The notes: generated from the letters alone by a model not told the origin. Positions 43,445 through 53,277 are shown, counted from the stretch's first letter. The stretch is DNA of 64,000 nt from Actinoallomurus purpureus (GCF_024055795.1 NZ_JAMXMY010000005.1:1-64000), one strand, 5' to 3'. A program made the numbers and translations.

Positions 43445-45256
43445 TCAGCGGCCGTTGATGGTCGCCGGGGCGACGATCTCGCGCCACTTGTTGGTGATGG
43501 GCAGGCGGCGGTCGCGGCCGAAGTTCTTCGGCATGATCTTGGGGCCGGGCGGGTACTGGCGGCGTTTGTACTCGGCCGCGTCGACCAACCTGATCACCCG
43601 CTCGACCAGCTCCGGGTCGTGGCCCGCCGCGATCAGATCGTCGCGGCCCAGGTCCTTCTCGACGTAGTCGTCCAGGAGCGCGTCGAGGACGTCGTACGGC
43701 GGGAGGGAGTCGGTGTCGAGCTGGTCGGGGCGCAGCTCGGCGGAGGGCGGCTTGTCGATGATGTTCTGCGGGATCGGCGCGGTCCCCGAGGGGCGCACGA
43801 ACGGGTGGTCGCCGTCGATCCGCTCGTTCCGCCAGCGGCACAGCGCGAACACCGTGACCTTGGGCACGTCCTTGATGGGCCCGTAGCCGCCGGCGGAGTC
43901 GCCGTACAGCGTGGAGTAGCCGGTGGCCAGCTCGCTCTTGTTGCCGGTGGTGAGCACGAGATGGCCGTGCTCGTTGGACAGGCCCATGAGGATGTTGCCG
44001 CGCACGCGCGCCTGCAGGTTCTCGGCGGCGAGCCCGTGCAGCTCCAGCTCGGCCTCGTAGGCGTCGACCATGCCGCGGATCGGCACCGTTTGCGAGTGGA
44101 TGCCCTGCCGCTTGACCAGGTCCTCGGCGTCGGTGATCGAGTGGTCGCTGGAGTAACGGCTCGGCATGAGGACCGTGTGGACGTTGTCCGGGCCGATCGC
44201 GTCGGCGGCGATGGTCGCGACCAGCGCGGAGTCGATGCCGCCGGACAGCCCGAGGATCACCGAGCGGAAGCCGTTCTTGCGGACGTAGTCGCGTACGCCG
44301 AGGACGAGCGCGCCGTACACCTCGCCGAGGTCGCCCAGCGGCTCGGCGCAGGGCGGCTTCTCCGGGGAGTACGGCTCGACCGGGTCGGACGACAGCAGCA
44401 CGCGCTCGATCGTGAAGGTGGTGCCGTCGTGCCCGTCGGCGGGCGTCTCGCCGGGCGTGAACTCCGGCGGCGCCGCGGGCAGGTCGAGGTCGGCGACGAG
44501 GAGGTCCTCCTCGAACTGAGGGCCGCGAGCGATCAGCTCTCCGTCGCCGGTGACGATCACGGAGTCGCCGTCGAAGACGAGCTCGTCCTGGCCGCCGACC
44601 AGGTTGACGTACGCGAGCGCGCAGCCGGCCTCGCGGGCCCGGCGGGCGCACAGCTCCAGGCGCACGTCGTCCTTGTTGCGCTCGTACGGCGAGGCGTTCG
44701 GGGCGACGAGCAGCTGGGCTCCGGCCTCGCGGGCCACGGTGACCGGCCCGCCCTCCTGCCACAGGTCCTCGCAGATCGCCACGGCGACGTCGACACCGTG
44801 CAACCGGAACACCGGCAGCCGGTCACCGCGGACGAAGTAGCGGTACTCGTCGAAGACGCCGTAGTTGGGCAGGTGGTGCTTTGCGGTGCGGATGACGACC
44901 CGGCCCTGGTACAGCACCGCCGCCGCGTCGAGCGGAGCGCCTGCGGGCTGGCCGACGCGGTCGACGACGTCGGCGCGCCGGTCGAGGTAGCCGAGCACGA
45001 CGGGCAGCTCGCCGAGCCCCTCGTCGGCGAGCCGGCGGGCGGTCGCCTCCAGGGTGGCGATCGACGCGTCCACGAATGACTTGCGCAGCGCGAGGTCCTC
45101 CACCGGGTAGCCGGTGAGGAACATCTCGGGGAAGACGACGAGGTGCGCGCCGCGGTCGGCGGCGCGCCGGGTCCATTCGACGGTGAGGTCTGCGTTGCCG
45201 GTGAGGTCGCCGACGGTCGCGTCCACCTGAGCGAGTGCGATACGAAGCTGAGCCAC
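43445..45256 (-). CDS. nadE: Glutamine-dependent NAD+ synthetase
   Basis: This 603-aa two-domain enzyme makes NAD from deamido-NAD, ATP and glutamine. The N-terminal nitrilase-like glutaminase (about 1-270) shows the triad regions VVFPEMFLTGYP (Glu), RTAKHHLPNYGVFDEYRYF (Lys) and VAICEDLW (Cys). The C-terminal synthetase has the ATP pyrophosphatase loop GLSGGIDSALVA and LTTGNKSELATGYSTLYGD. An interdomain ammonia tunnel is expected. Length fits the long form. It reads in the same direction as the MFS gene upstream, with a 66-bp gap. Confidence 0.95.
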   Translation of the reverse strand: MAQLRIALAQVDATVGDLTGNADLTVEWTRRAADRGAHLVVFPEMFLTGYPVEDLALRKSFVDASIATLEATARRLADEGLGELPVVLGYLDRRADVVDRVGQPAGAPLDAAAVLYQGRVVIRTAKHHLPNYGVFDEYRYFVRGDRLPVFRLHGVDVAVAICEDLWQEGGPVTVAREAGAQLLVAPNASPYERNKDDVRLELCARRAREAGCALAYVNLVGGQDELVFDGDSVIVTGDGELIARGPQFEEDLLVADLDLPAAPPEFTPGETPADGHDGTTFTIERVLLSSDPVEPYSPEKPPCAEPLGDLGEVYGALVLGVRDYVRKNGFRSVILGLSGGIDSALVATIAADAIGPDNVHTVLMPSRYSSDHSITDAEDLVKRQGIHSQTVPIRGMVDAYEAELELHGLAAENLQARVRGNILMGLSNEHGHLVLTTGNKSELATGYSTLYGDSAGGYGPIKDVPKVTVFALCRWRNERIDGDHPFVRPSGTAPIPQNIIDKPPSAELRPDQLDTDSLPPYDVLDALLDDYVEKDLGRDDLIAAGHDPELVERVIRLVDAAEYKRRQYPPGPKIMPKNFGRDRRLPITNKWREIVAPATINGR

Positions 45257-45322
45257 GCCTTCGAGACTAGACGGGACGCGTCGGGAGCATCCGTGGGGGG
45301 ACCGGCGCGGTGATCAGACCGG

Positions 45323-46570
45323 TCAGGTGGCGCGATCGCCTGGTGGAGACGGCAGCGTGCGAACCTCGGAGAAGAGCAGTGGGGTGAGGACGACGAGGAG
45401 CTGCAGGGTCCCCGCGGTCCAGAGGGTGGCGTGCAGGCCGAGCCGGCCGGCCACGGGCGCGACCAGCGCCAGGCCCAGTGGCTGGCAGGCGATCGCGCCG
45501 GCCCATTCGTAGGCGCTGACGCGCGACAGCGCGGTCGCCGGGATGTGCTGTTGCAGGGCCGTCTCCCACAGCGTGTTGAAGACCATGAGGACGAGGCCGC
45601 CGCAGAACGCCGCGACCGCGATGCCGGCCACCGTGAGATCGGCGGCCAGGGCGAGGGTCGGGCAGGCGAACATCGCCATCATCGCCACGCCGGAGCGCAG
45701 CGGGAACCGCGGCCGTACGCAGAGCGCGATCACCCCGCCCCCGAGGCAGCCGGCGCCGAAGGTCGCCGAGATGAGCGCCCACGCGCCCGCGCCGCCGAAC
45801 GACCGGGCGCTCACGGTCGGGCCGAGCACCGAGAACGCGCCGTAGAGCAGGTTGACCAGTGAGGCGGCGACGATGACGCTCCACACCCACCGCCGGGATC
45901 GGAACTCCCGCCAGCCGTCGGCCAGGTCGCGGGTGAACCGTCGCGCCCGCTCGTCACCGGTCCGCCGCAGCCGGACACGGGACAGGCAGGCGGCGCTGAT
46001 GGCGAACGTCGCCGAGTCGGCGGCGATGGCCCAGCCGGGGCCGGCGCCGACGACCAGGATCCCGGCGACCGCGGGCCCGGTGATGAGGGACGCGGACAGG
46101 GCCAGGACGCGCAGCGCGTTGGCGGGCTGCCGCTGCTCGGGTCGTGTCGTCGCCTGGACGAGCCCCGCGACGGCGGGTCCGGACAGCGCGGCGGCGATCC
46201 CGTGTACCACCTGGAAGATCAGCAGATGCCAGACCCGCGCGGCCCCGGTGATCAGCAGGGTGGCCGCCAGGCCCTGGCTGACGGCGCGAACGAGGTCGGA
46301 GCCGAGCATCAGCGCGTGCCGGGGAAGCCGGTCCGCGATGACCCCGCCGGCCAGCGTGAAGAGGACCTGGGACGCCGATCCGGCGGCGAGTACGGCTCCG
46401 AGGTCGACGGCGCGTCCGGTGAGGCCGAGGACGGCGAAGGCGAGGGCGGGCGCGACCATGCCGTCGCCGAGCATCGAGGTGCACTGGCCGACGAAGAACC
46501 AGCGGAAGTTCCGTTCCCGGAGAACGGACAGTCCGCGGGCCAGGCCAGAGGAGCTCGGGGCCTGCACCAT
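45323..46570 (-). CDS. MFS transporter (MFS_3/enterobactin-exporter-like)
   Basis: This 415-aa protein has about 12 membrane segments. The N-terminus FRWFFVGQCTSMLGDGMVAP is typical of the TMS5/MFS_3 group, followed by GGVIADRLPRHALMLGSDLV (motif A) and FQVVHGIAAALSGPAVAGLV. Related carriers export macrolides or siderophores. The end TALQQHIPATALSRVSAYEW is characteristic of the group. A partly symmetrical sequence (ttaaccacctg ... caagtggtcaa, 46599-46633) upstream could bind a regulator. Substrate unknown. Confidence 0.8.
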   Translation of the reverse strand: MVQAPSSSGLARGLSVLRERNFRWFFVGQCTSMLGDGMVAPALAFAVLGLTGRAVDLGAVLAAGSASQVLFTLAGGVIADRLPRHALMLGSDLVRAVSQGLAATLLITGAARVWHLLIFQVVHGIAAALSGPAVAGLVQATTRPEQRQPANALRVLALSASLITGPAVAGILVVGAGPGWAIAADSATFAISAACLSRVRLRRTGDERARRFTRDLADGWREFRSRRWVWSVIVAASLVNLLYGAFSVLGPTVSARSFGGAGAWALISATFGAGCLGGGVIALCVRPRFPLRSGVAMMAMFACPTLALAADLTVAGIAVAAFCGGLVLMVFNTLWETALQQHIPATALSRVSAYEWAGAIACQPLGLALVAPVAGRLGLHATLWTAGTLQLLVVLTPLLFSEVRTLPSPPGDRAT

Positions 46571-46751
46571 TCAGCTCGTACGCCGCCTCTGAGGGGATTA
46601 ACCACCTGAAGTTAGACATTCCGGACTCAAGTGGTCAACCCCCAGGGATGTGTGGATCGGTCCACGTCCAACGTCTCCCTGGACGGCTCCGGGAACCTGC
46701 GGATCACGCCGCAGCGCGGCGAGAGCGCGGTGACGGGGGCTCGTCGCGGTC

Positions 46752-47984
46752 TCAGTGCTTCAGGGCCCGTCTCCGGCGTCGTACGGCCGGGCCGAGCGCG
46801 AGGGCTCCGGCGGCGGCGGTCCCGCACAGGATCGCGCAGAGGAGCCACGGCGACCAGGAGGCCAGGCCGAGCAGCCCGCCGCCCGCCGGCGGTCCCAGCA
46901 GCGACGCGAGCGCGAACGCCATGCCGTACAGCCCGCCGTAGCGGCCCCGCAGGTGCGGTGGTGCGAGGTCCGCGACGATCGCCGACGACACCGCCGCGAA
47001 GAGGATCTCGCCCAGCGTCCACACCGCGACCGTCGCCGCGAACGCCCACGCCGACGCCGCGAACGCGGTGAGCCCGAACCCGGCGCCCACCACGGCCACG
47101 CCCGCCGCCAGCACCCGGCTGTGGTCACGGCGGCCGAGCCAGGCGCCGATCAGCGGCTGGACGATGACGATCCCGATCCCGTTGAGGGCCATCGCGAAGC
47201 CGTACGCCGACGGGGGAAGCCCCACGCGCCGCATCGCGAGCGGGAGCGTCGAGTAGGCCTGCAGGTACACGAAGCCGTAGCACAGGACGACCAGCACCGA
47301 GCCGACCGCGACGCGGTCCCGCAGCACGTCCGCGAACCCACCGGGTTCCCGCTCCGCGCGCCGGCCGCGCGTCTCGGGCACCGCGCGCCAGACCAGGACG
47401 CCGCACACCACGCACGTGGCCGCGTCCACCCAGAACAGCCAGGAGAAGCCCGCGCGCGACAGCGTCCCGCCGAGCACCATGGCCACCGCGAAGCCCAGGT
47501 TGATCGCCCAGAACAGCAGCCCGAACGCACGGGTCCGCTCGGCGGGCCCGACCAGGTCGGCCAGCAGCGCCTGCGACGCGGGGCGGTAGGCGTCGATGGT
47601 CAGGCCGAGCACGAACACCAGCGCGACCAGGACCGGCGTCGCGGTGGCGTACCCGAGGGCGAGCATCGCCGCGGCGGTGGCCAGCATCCCGCCGGTCAGC
47701 GTGGCGCGCCGCCCGACCCGGTCGGCGAGCACCCCGCCGACGAACTGCGACACGATCGAGCCGAGACCGAACAGCGCCAGTACCATCCCGGTCGCCGTGA
47801 CCGACAGGCCGCGCACCCCCGTGAGGTAGAAGGCGAGGAACGGCTCGACCATCGTGCCGAGCCGGTTGACGAAGCTGCCGGCCCACAGCGCCCAGAACGC
47901 GCGCGGCAGGCCGCCGACCCGGGCGTGCAGGAACGGGGGCAGCCGGGTGGGCGGGGGAAGCGGCATCTCCTCGACGGACGTCAT
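46752..47984 (-). CDS. MFS transporter divergent from an ArsR regulator
   Basis: This 410-aa protein has about 12 membrane segments. Motif A reads GGVLADRVGRRATLTGGML, preceded by RAFWALWAGSFVNRLGTMVE; TIDAYRPASQALLADLVGP follows. It resembles the MdtH/YceL-type drug exporters. Start ATG 47984 lies 55 bp from the ArsR-type gene on the other strand, so the two very likely share a control region with the palindrome at 48018-48051. Substrate unknown. Confidence 0.83.
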   Translation of the reverse strand: MTSVEEMPLPPPTRLPPFLHARVGGLPRAFWALWAGSFVNRLGTMVEPFLAFYLTGVRGLSVTATGMVLALFGLGSIVSQFVGGVLADRVGRRATLTGGMLATAAAMLALGYATATPVLVALVFVLGLTIDAYRPASQALLADLVGPAERTRAFGLLFWAINLGFAVAMVLGGTLSRAGFSWLFWVDAATCVVCGVLVWRAVPETRGRRAEREPGGFADVLRDRVAVGSVLVVLCYGFVYLQAYSTLPLAMRRVGLPPSAYGFAMALNGIGIVIVQPLIGAWLGRRDHSRVLAAGVAVVGAGFGLTAFAASAWAFAATVAVWTLGEILFAAVSSAIVADLAPPHLRGRYGGLYGMAFALASLLGPPAGGGLLGLASWSPWLLCAILCGTAAAGALALGPAVRRRRRALKH

Positions 47985-48017
47985 GCGGTCATGGTCGACA
48001 ACGCGGGTGCCCGCCTG

Positions 48018-48051
48018 GAATTCTTTTAGCGGTGCCTAAATGATCGAATTC
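48018..48051. promoter_or_regulatory. Nested palindrome over the start of the ArsR/DUF5937 gene
   Basis: GAATTC occurs at 48018-48023 and 48046-48051, enclosing TTTAG (48025-48029) and CTAAA (48036-48040) in inverted orientation. The inner half-site contains the A of the ATG start at 48040. ArsR proteins commonly bind such imperfect 12-2-12-like repeats, so autorepression and control of the divergent MFS gene is likely. Confidence 0.55.
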
Positions 48052-49050
48052 CTCTTCGCCCCCGACGACGTCGCGCGCGTCCGGTTCGCGTTCTCGCCCC
48101 TCTGGGAGCTCATGCACAGTCTGCGTGTGCTGGCCGAACCCTCCCGGCGCGCGCTTCACCTGCCGTGGGTCCGCGCCGTACGCCCCCGGCTGCAGGGGCT
48201 CGACCTGACTCCGCTGCACGCGCTCGTTCCCGCCGACGGGTACATCCCCGACTTCCTCACGCCGCCGCCGGAGTCCCCGCTGCCCGACTTCGTCACAGAG
48301 CTCGCCATGGTCCGGGCCACGCCCGCCCACCTGGTCGCCGAGGAGATCCGGCACGTCGGGCTGCGCAGCAAGGGCGCCGCCCCGCTCGAAGAGCGGCGCC
48401 GGGCGATGATCGAGGAGCCCGAGCGCGCGCTCGCGCACGTCGCCGACCTGCTCGGCGCCTACTGGGAGGCGGCGCTCGAGGAATACTGGCCGAGGACCCA
48501 GGCGCTGCTGGAGACCGACGTGCTCCGGCGGTCCCGCGCCCTCACCGAGCGAGGCGCCGAAGGGCTCTTCGCCGGGCTCCACGAGGCGGTCCGCTGGCAC
48601 GGCGACCGGCTCGCCGTCCAGCGTACGTGGCACTATCGGGGTGCGCTGGCCGGGCACGGGCTGATCCTGGTGCCGAGCGCGTTCGTCTGGCCCTCCGTCT
48701 CGATGATGGTCCCGCCGTACCGGCCGATGCTGAGCTATCCGGCGTACGGTGTCGCGACGCTGTGGGAGACCGCCCCGGCGGCGCCCCCGGACGCCCTCGC
48801 GGCGTTGATCGGCCGGCGCCGGGCAGCGCTGCTCCTCGCGCTCGCGGGCCCGGCGTCGACCACGGAGCTGGCCCGGCGCCTGGCGGTGACGCCGGGCGCG
48901 ATCAGCCAGCATCTGGGCGTCCTCCGTGCCTGCGGCCTGGTGACGGGCCGCCGGGTCGGCAGGCGCGTGCTGTACGCACGGACGGCGGCCGGGGACGCGC
49001 TCGCGGCCTCGGGCGACGCGATCGACATGGACGTCACTGAGAGCAACTGA
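48040..49050 (+). CDS. ArsR-type winged-helix regulator with N-terminal DUF5937
   Basis: The protein has 336 aa. The N-terminal 240 residues match the DUF5937 type (MIEFLFAPDDVARVRFAFSP, LWELMHSLRVL). The C-terminal 80 residues are a winged helix of the ArsR family (LAGPASTTELARRLAVTPGA, ISQHLGVLRACGLVTGRRVG, RRVLYART). No metal-binding cysteine pair is seen, so the signal is probably an organic ligand bound by DUF5937. No ribosome site precedes ATG 48040; the message may be leaderless. It is divergent from the MFS exporter it probably controls. Confidence 0.85.
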   Translation: MIEFLFAPDDVARVRFAFSPLWELMHSLRVLAEPSRRALHLPWVRAVRPRLQGLDLTPLHALVPADGYIPDFLTPPPESPLPDFVTELAMVRATPAHLVAEEIRHVGLRSKGAAPLEERRRAMIEEPERALAHVADLLGAYWEAALEEYWPRTQALLETDVLRRSRALTERGAEGLFAGLHEAVRWHGDRLAVQRTWHYRGALAGHGLILVPSAFVWPSVSMMVPPYRPMLSYPAYGVATLWETAPAAPPDALAALIGRRRAALLLALAGPASTTELARRLAVTPGAISQHLGVLRACGLVTGRRVGRRVLYARTAAGDALAASGDAIDMDVTESN

Positions 49051-49106
49051 TTGACTCTGGTGCGTGAGCGTGATGGACCGAGCGTCGCGACTCCCTCGGA
49101 GGCACC

Positions 49107-49922
49107 GTGCACCTGATCACTCTGTCCCGTGCGTCCGCCGTACCCGCCACGGCGGTCACCGCCTGCCTGCTGGCCGCCTGCGCGCCGGCCGGCCAGACCG
49201 TGCACGGTGTCCGTCTGGTCACCCGGGGCGCGCTGACCACCTGCACGCACCTGCCGTACGCGCCGTTCCAGTTCCAGTTCCAGCGGGGCAAGGCGATCGT
49301 CGGTTTCGACGTGGACCTGATCGACCTGGTCGCCCGGCGGCTGGGCGTCCGGCAGAAGATCATCGACACCCGGTTCACGGCGATCACCTCGGGGCAGGTG
49401 TTCGCGGTGGCGGCGTGCGACCTGGCGGCGGCCGGGATGACCATCAACCCGCAGCGGGCGTCGGTGGTCGACTTCTCCCGCCCCTACTTCGATTCCGGGC
49501 AGGCGCTGATGGCCCGCCGCGATGTGCGCGTCACGCCCGACGCCCTCGGTCCGGGCGGGCTGCGCGTCGGCGTGGTCGTCGGCACGACCGGACAGGCGTA
49601 CGCGCGCGGCCGGAGATGGCAGACCAAGGGCTATGAGAACGCCACGACCGAGTTGGACGCGCTGCGCACCGGCCAGGTCGACGTGCTGGTCCAGGACGAC
49701 CCGGTGGTGCGCTACTGGCTCACCGACGAGGCCAACGCGGACTTCACCCTCGTCCCGGGGCTGCGCACCCACGAGCAGTACGGCTTCGCCGTGCGAAAGG
49801 GCCACAACCCGGCGCTGCTGCGGCTGATCGATCAGGTCATCGCGCAGATCCGGCGGGACGGCACCTACCGGCGGACGTACGAACGGTGGATGGGGCCCAT
49901 GCCGCCGGCCGCCACCGGCTGA
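49107..49922 (+). CDS. Amino-acid ABC transporter substrate-binding lipoprotein (copy 1)
   Basis: This 271-aa member of solute-binding family 3 begins at GTG 49107 with CGGAGG just upstream. Lipobox LLAAC near residue 25. Family motifs: TCTHLPYAPFQFQFQRGKAI, VGFDVDLIDLVARRLG, DLAAAGMTINPQRASVVDFS, RPYFDSGQALM, and QVDVLVQDDPVVRYWL. It is paralogous to copy 2 at 50794, from which it is separated by a PBP fragment. Together with the permease and ATPase it likely imports a polar amino acid. The role of the second binding protein is unclear; it may broaden specificity. Confidence 0.88.
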   Translation: MHLITLSRASAVPATAVTACLLAACAPAGQTVHGVRLVTRGALTTCTHLPYAPFQFQFQRGKAIVGFDVDLIDLVARRLGVRQKIIDTRFTAITSGQVFAVAACDLAAAGMTINPQRASVVDFSRPYFDSGQALMARRDVRVTPDALGPGGLRVGVVVGTTGQAYARGRRWQTKGYENATTELDALRTGQVDVLVQDDPVVRYWLTDEANADFTLVPGLRTHEQYGFAVRKGHNPALLRLIDQVIAQIRRDGTYRRTYERWMGPMPPAATG

Positions 49923-49963
49923 CGCCGCCGGATCACTCCGGTCGCGGCCGGAAGGTCCGTCTG

Positions 49964-50719
49964 ATGCCGTCTGAGGCGGCCGGTGATGCCGCAGGACTAC
50001 ACCCGTTCAAGGTGGTCACCGCGGCGGCCCTGCTGGACGGCGGCATGACCCCGGCGAGCCCGATCGACTGTCCGGCCGTCACGGTGGCCGGGCAGCGCAC
50101 CATCCACAACCACAGTGGCCTCGCCCTGGGCCGCGTGCCGCTCGCCGACGCGTTCGCGGAGTCCTGCAACACGACCTTCGCCACGCTCGGCGTGGTGGCG
50201 GGAGCCCGGCGGCTCAAGGCGAGCGCCGACGCGTTCGGGTTCGACGGCCACTTCGACGTAGGGACGGACACCGCGTACTCCGGCGACTTCCCGGACCCCG
50301 GTGGCGACAACGGGCTGGCCGAGGCGTCGATCGGGCAGGGGAAGGTCCAGGCGAACCCGCTCGCGATGGCGGTCGTCGCCGCCGCCGTGGCCGACGGGTC
50401 CTACCGCTCTCCGCGTCTGGTGGACGCGCGTCTCCTCCGCGGAGGGACGGTCAGGCCGCTGTCCTCATCGGTGGTGACCGGGCTGCGGTCGATGATGCGC
50501 GCGGTCGCCACACGGGGGACCGCCGCGCGCGCCGGGCTTCCGGCCGGCACGGCGGGCAAGACGGGGACGGCCGAATATGATGCCGAGGGCCGTACCCATG
50601 CGTGGTTCATCGGTTACCGGGGCGATCTGGCCTTCGCCGTGTTCGTCGAGAACGGCGGCGACGGCGGGCAGGTGGCCGCGCCGGTGGCGGCCCACTTTCT
50701 GGCTGTCATCAAGTCGTGA
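49964..50719 (+). pseudogene. Penicillin-binding protein transpeptidase fragment lacking the nucleophile
   Basis: This reading frame of about 251 aa (ATG 49964) aligns with the transpeptidase half of a class A/B PBP. It has FKVVTAAALLDGG, then FAESCNTTFATLG (SxN motif as SCN), ASIGQGKVQANPLAMAVVAA and AGKTGTAEYD (KTG motif). The first catalytic box, normally PGSTFK with the acylated serine, reads GLHPFK, so the serine is missing, and the whole N-terminal part with membrane anchor is absent. It cannot crosslink peptidoglycan by the known mechanism. It sits between two paralogous binding-protein genes of an ABC operon. Confidence 0.7.
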
Positions 50720-50793
50720 CCCAGTGGAGTCTCCGCAGGTGGCGGTTGATATGAAATAGTCGGACAGTTGTTTTCATGGCTTATGGAGGATTT

Positions 50794-51603
50794 GTGGCTA
50801 TTCGTCGCCGACTTGCCGCCGCCACCGCCGGGCTCTGCGCGGCCGCGCTCGCCCTCACCGCCTGCAGCGGCGGAGGAGACGGAGTGACGGTCCAGGGCGC
50901 CAAGCTGGTGAAGAAGGGCAAGCTCGTCACCTGCACCCACCTGCCGTACCCGCCGTTCCAGTCGGCCCAGGGCGGCAAGGTCGTCGGCTTCGACGTCGAC
51001 ATCATCGACCTGGCGGCCAAGAAGCTCGGCGTGACCCAGCAGATCATCGACACGCCCTTTGAGACGATCAAGACGGGCACCGCGCTGAACGCCGGGAAGT
51101 GCGACGTCGCCGCCGCGGGCATGACGATCAAGCCGGAGCGGGCGCGGTTCATCGACTTCACCAAGCCGTACTTCAACGCCACCCAGGCGCTGATGGGGAA
51201 GAAGGGCGTGACCTTCACGTCGCTGGACGAGGTGAAGGCGCAGAAGCTGAAGGTCGGCTCCCAGGCGAGCACCACGGGTGAGGACTACGCGCACTCGAAG
51301 GGCATCGACTCGAAGTCCTTCAAGGACTCCGTGAGCCTGCTCAACGGACTGCGCAGCGGCCAGGTCGACGTGATCATCGAGGACTACCCGGTCGTCCAGG
51401 GCTGGCTGAAGGACTCCGCGAACGCCAAGTACGGCGTGGCGGCCAGCCTCAACACCGGTGAGCAGTACGGCTTCGCGGTCCGCAAGGGCCAGAACCCCAA
51501 GCTGCTCGCGCTGATCAACCAGACCATCGACGAGGCGCGGCAGAACGGCGAGTACAAGAAGATCTACGAGAAGTGGATCGGCCCGATGCCGGCGAACGCC
51601 TGA
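50794..51603 (+). CDS. Amino-acid ABC transporter substrate-binding lipoprotein (copy 2)
   Basis: The protein has 269 aa. GTG 50794 is chosen because GGAGG lies four bases upstream; ATG 50776 is an alternative. Lipoprotein signal with ALTAC at the cleavage site. The mature protein is SBP family 3: TCTHLPYPPFQSAQGGKVVG, then FDVDIIDLAAKKLGVTQQII, DVAAAGMTIKPERARFIDFT and GQVDVIIEDYPVVQGWL. The closeness to copy 1 shows a duplication. The permease gene follows after 31 bp, so this is the main binding protein of the operon. Confidence 0.92.
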   Translation: MAIRRRLAAATAGLCAAALALTACSGGGDGVTVQGAKLVKKGKLVTCTHLPYPPFQSAQGGKVVGFDVDIIDLAAKKLGVTQQIIDTPFETIKTGTALNAGKCDVAAAGMTIKPERARFIDFTKPYFNATQALMGKKGVTFTSLDEVKAQKLKVGSQASTTGEDYAHSKGIDSKSFKDSVSLLNGLRSGQVDVIIEDYPVVQGWLKDSANAKYGVAASLNTGEQYGFAVRKGQNPKLLALINQTIDEARQNGEYKKIYEKWIGPMPANA

Positions 51604-51634
51604 ACCCGGCGGTGATCGATCCGAGAGGCCGCAG

Positions 51635-52456
51635 ATGACTCAACACGCGGAGGCGGCGCCGCGGCTGACCCGGAGGCAGCGCCGCCGGCTCATCCTGGGC
51701 GGCGAGTACGGCATCTTCATCATCGCCGTCGTACTGGCCGCGTCCCTGGCGGACTGGGGCGCCCTGAAGACCAACTTCGCCGAATGGCGCGTCGCCAAGA
51801 CAGTGTTCCCCGACATCATCACGGTCGGTCTCCGGAACACCCTCCTGTTCACGGTCACCGGGTTCGGGCTCGGCCTGATAACCGGGCTGGTGCTGGCGCT
51901 GATGCGGTTGTCGTCGGTTCCGCCGTACCGCTGGTTCGCCCTTGCCTACATCGAGGTCTTCCGGGGTCTGCCCGCGCTGCTCATCTTCATCTTCATGGGC
52001 ACCGGCATCCCGCTCGCCTTCCCGGGGACCAACCTTCCCGGCGGGGTGTACGGCACGGCCGCCGTCGCCCTCGGAGCGGTCTCGGCGGCGTACATGGCGG
52101 AGACCATTCGCGCCGGCATCCAGGCCGTGCCGCGCGGCCAGATGGAGGCGGCGCGGACGCTCGGCATGTCGCAGGGGCGGGCGATGCGCTCGATCATCAT
52201 CCCGCAGGCGCTGCGGATCGTGATCCCGCCGCTGACCAGCGAGCTGGTCCTGCTGTTCAAGGACTCCTCGCTGGTCCTGTTCCTCGGCATCACGCTGGAG
52301 CAGCGGGAGCTGGCGAAGTTCGCCCAGGACGCGGCCAGCCAGCAGGGCAACACCACGCCGATCATCGTCGCCGCCATCTGCTACCTGCTCATCACCATCC
52401 CGCTCAGCCACCTGGCACGGCGGCTGGAGGCCCGGCAGAAGAGGGGGCAGCGGTGA
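51635..52456 (+). CDS. Amino-acid ABC transporter permease
   Basis: This 273-aa HisM/GlnP-type permease has a cytoplasmic basic start ([10 protein letters not shown]) and five or six membrane helices. The family's N-terminal motif region [34 protein letters not shown], and the EAA loop [20 protein letters not shown] that contacts the ATPase are clear. [12 protein letters not shown] near the end is also typical. It overlaps the ATPase start by four bases (GTGA), giving translational coupling. Confidence 0.93.
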   Translation: MTQHAEAAPRLTRRQRRRLILGGEYGIFIIAVVLAASLADWGALKTNFAEWRVAKTVFPDIITVGLRNTLLFTVTGFGLGLITGLVLALMRLSSVPPYRWFALAYIEVFRGLPALLIFIFMGTGIPLAFPGTNLPGGVYGTAAVALGAVSAAYMAETIRAGIQAVPRGQMEAARTLGMSQGRAMRSIIIPQALRIVIPPLTSELVLLFKDSSLVLFLGITLEQRELAKFAQDAASQQGNTTPIIVAAICYLLITIPLSHLARRLEARQKRGQR

Positions 52457-53226
52457 CGACCGTGAACGACAGCGCGGCGGTCCAGGTCATCGAGCTGTAC
52501 AAGGCGTTCGGGGATCTGGAGGTGCTGCGCGGCATCGACTTCGAGGTGAGGCGCGGCGAGGTCGTGTGCGTCATCGGGCCGTCCGGGTCCGGCAAGTCCA
52601 CGCTGCTGCGCTGCGTGAACCTCCTGGAGGAGCCCACCGAGGGAAACGTGTACGTGGGCGGCGTGGAGCTGACCGACCCGGACGTCGACATCGACGCGGC
52701 ACGCCGCCGCATCGGCATGGTCTTCCAGCAGTTCAACCTCTTCCCGCACCTGTCCGTGCTCGCCAACGTCACCATCGCCCAGCGGAAGGTGCTGCGGCGC
52801 CCCGCGGTGGAGGCCGACCGGATCGCGCGCGAGAACCTCGCCCGGGTGGGGCTGGCCGACAAGGTGGACGCCTACCCGGCGCAGCTGTCCGGCGGGCAGC
52901 AGCAGCGGGTCGCGATCGCCCGTGCGCTGGCCATGGGCCCGGAGGTCATGCTCTTCGACGAGCCGACCTCCGCGCTCGACCCCGAGCTCGTCGGCGACGT
53001 GCTCGGCGTCATGCGCAAACTCGCCCTCGACGGCATGACGATGCTGGTGGTCACGCACGAGATGAGCTTCGCCCGCGAGGTCGCCGACCGGGTGGTGTTC
53101 ATGGACGGCGGCGTCATCGTCGAGGAGGGGCCGCCGTCGAAGGTCATCGGCGACCCCGCGCACGAACGGACCCGCAGGTTCCTGTCGCGGGTCCTCGACC
53201 CCGCCGCCGCGGAGATCGAGGACTGA
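52453..53226 (+). CDS. Amino-acid ABC transporter ATP-binding protein
   Basis: This 257-aa ATPase begins at GTG 52453, overlapping the permease stop. It has Walker [10 protein letters not shown], the Q-loop in [22 protein letters not shown] signature [15 protein letters not shown], Walker [17 protein letters not shown], and the H-switch [20 protein letters not shown]. It energises uptake of the amino acid delivered by the binding proteins. It ends the operon, with a hairpin terminator 14 bp downstream. Confidence 0.95.
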   Translation: MTTVNDSAAVQVIELYKAFGDLEVLRGIDFEVRRGEVVCVIGPSGSGKSTLLRCVNLLEEPTEGNVYVGGVELTDPDVDIDAARRRIGMVFQQFNLFPHLSVLANVTIAQRKVLRRPAVEADRIARENLARVGLADKVDAYPAQLSGGQQQRVAIARALAMGPEVMLFDEPTSALDPELVGDVLGVMRKLALDGMTMLVVTHEMSFAREVADRVVFMDGGVIVEEGPPSKVIGDPAHERTRRFLSRVLDPAAAEIED

Positions 53227-53239
53227 GGGCACCGGACAT

Positions 53240-53277
53240 GAGACGGGCGCCGGCCGGGTGGCCGGCGCCCGCGTCTC
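53240..53277. terminator. Strong hairpin after the ABC operon
   Basis: GGGCGCCGGCC / GGCCGGCGCCC form a perfect 11-bp stem with loop gggt. Outer bases gagac/gtctc extend it around a two-base bulge. It could serve both the ABC operon and the small minus-strand frame that stops at 53276. Confidence 0.8.
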
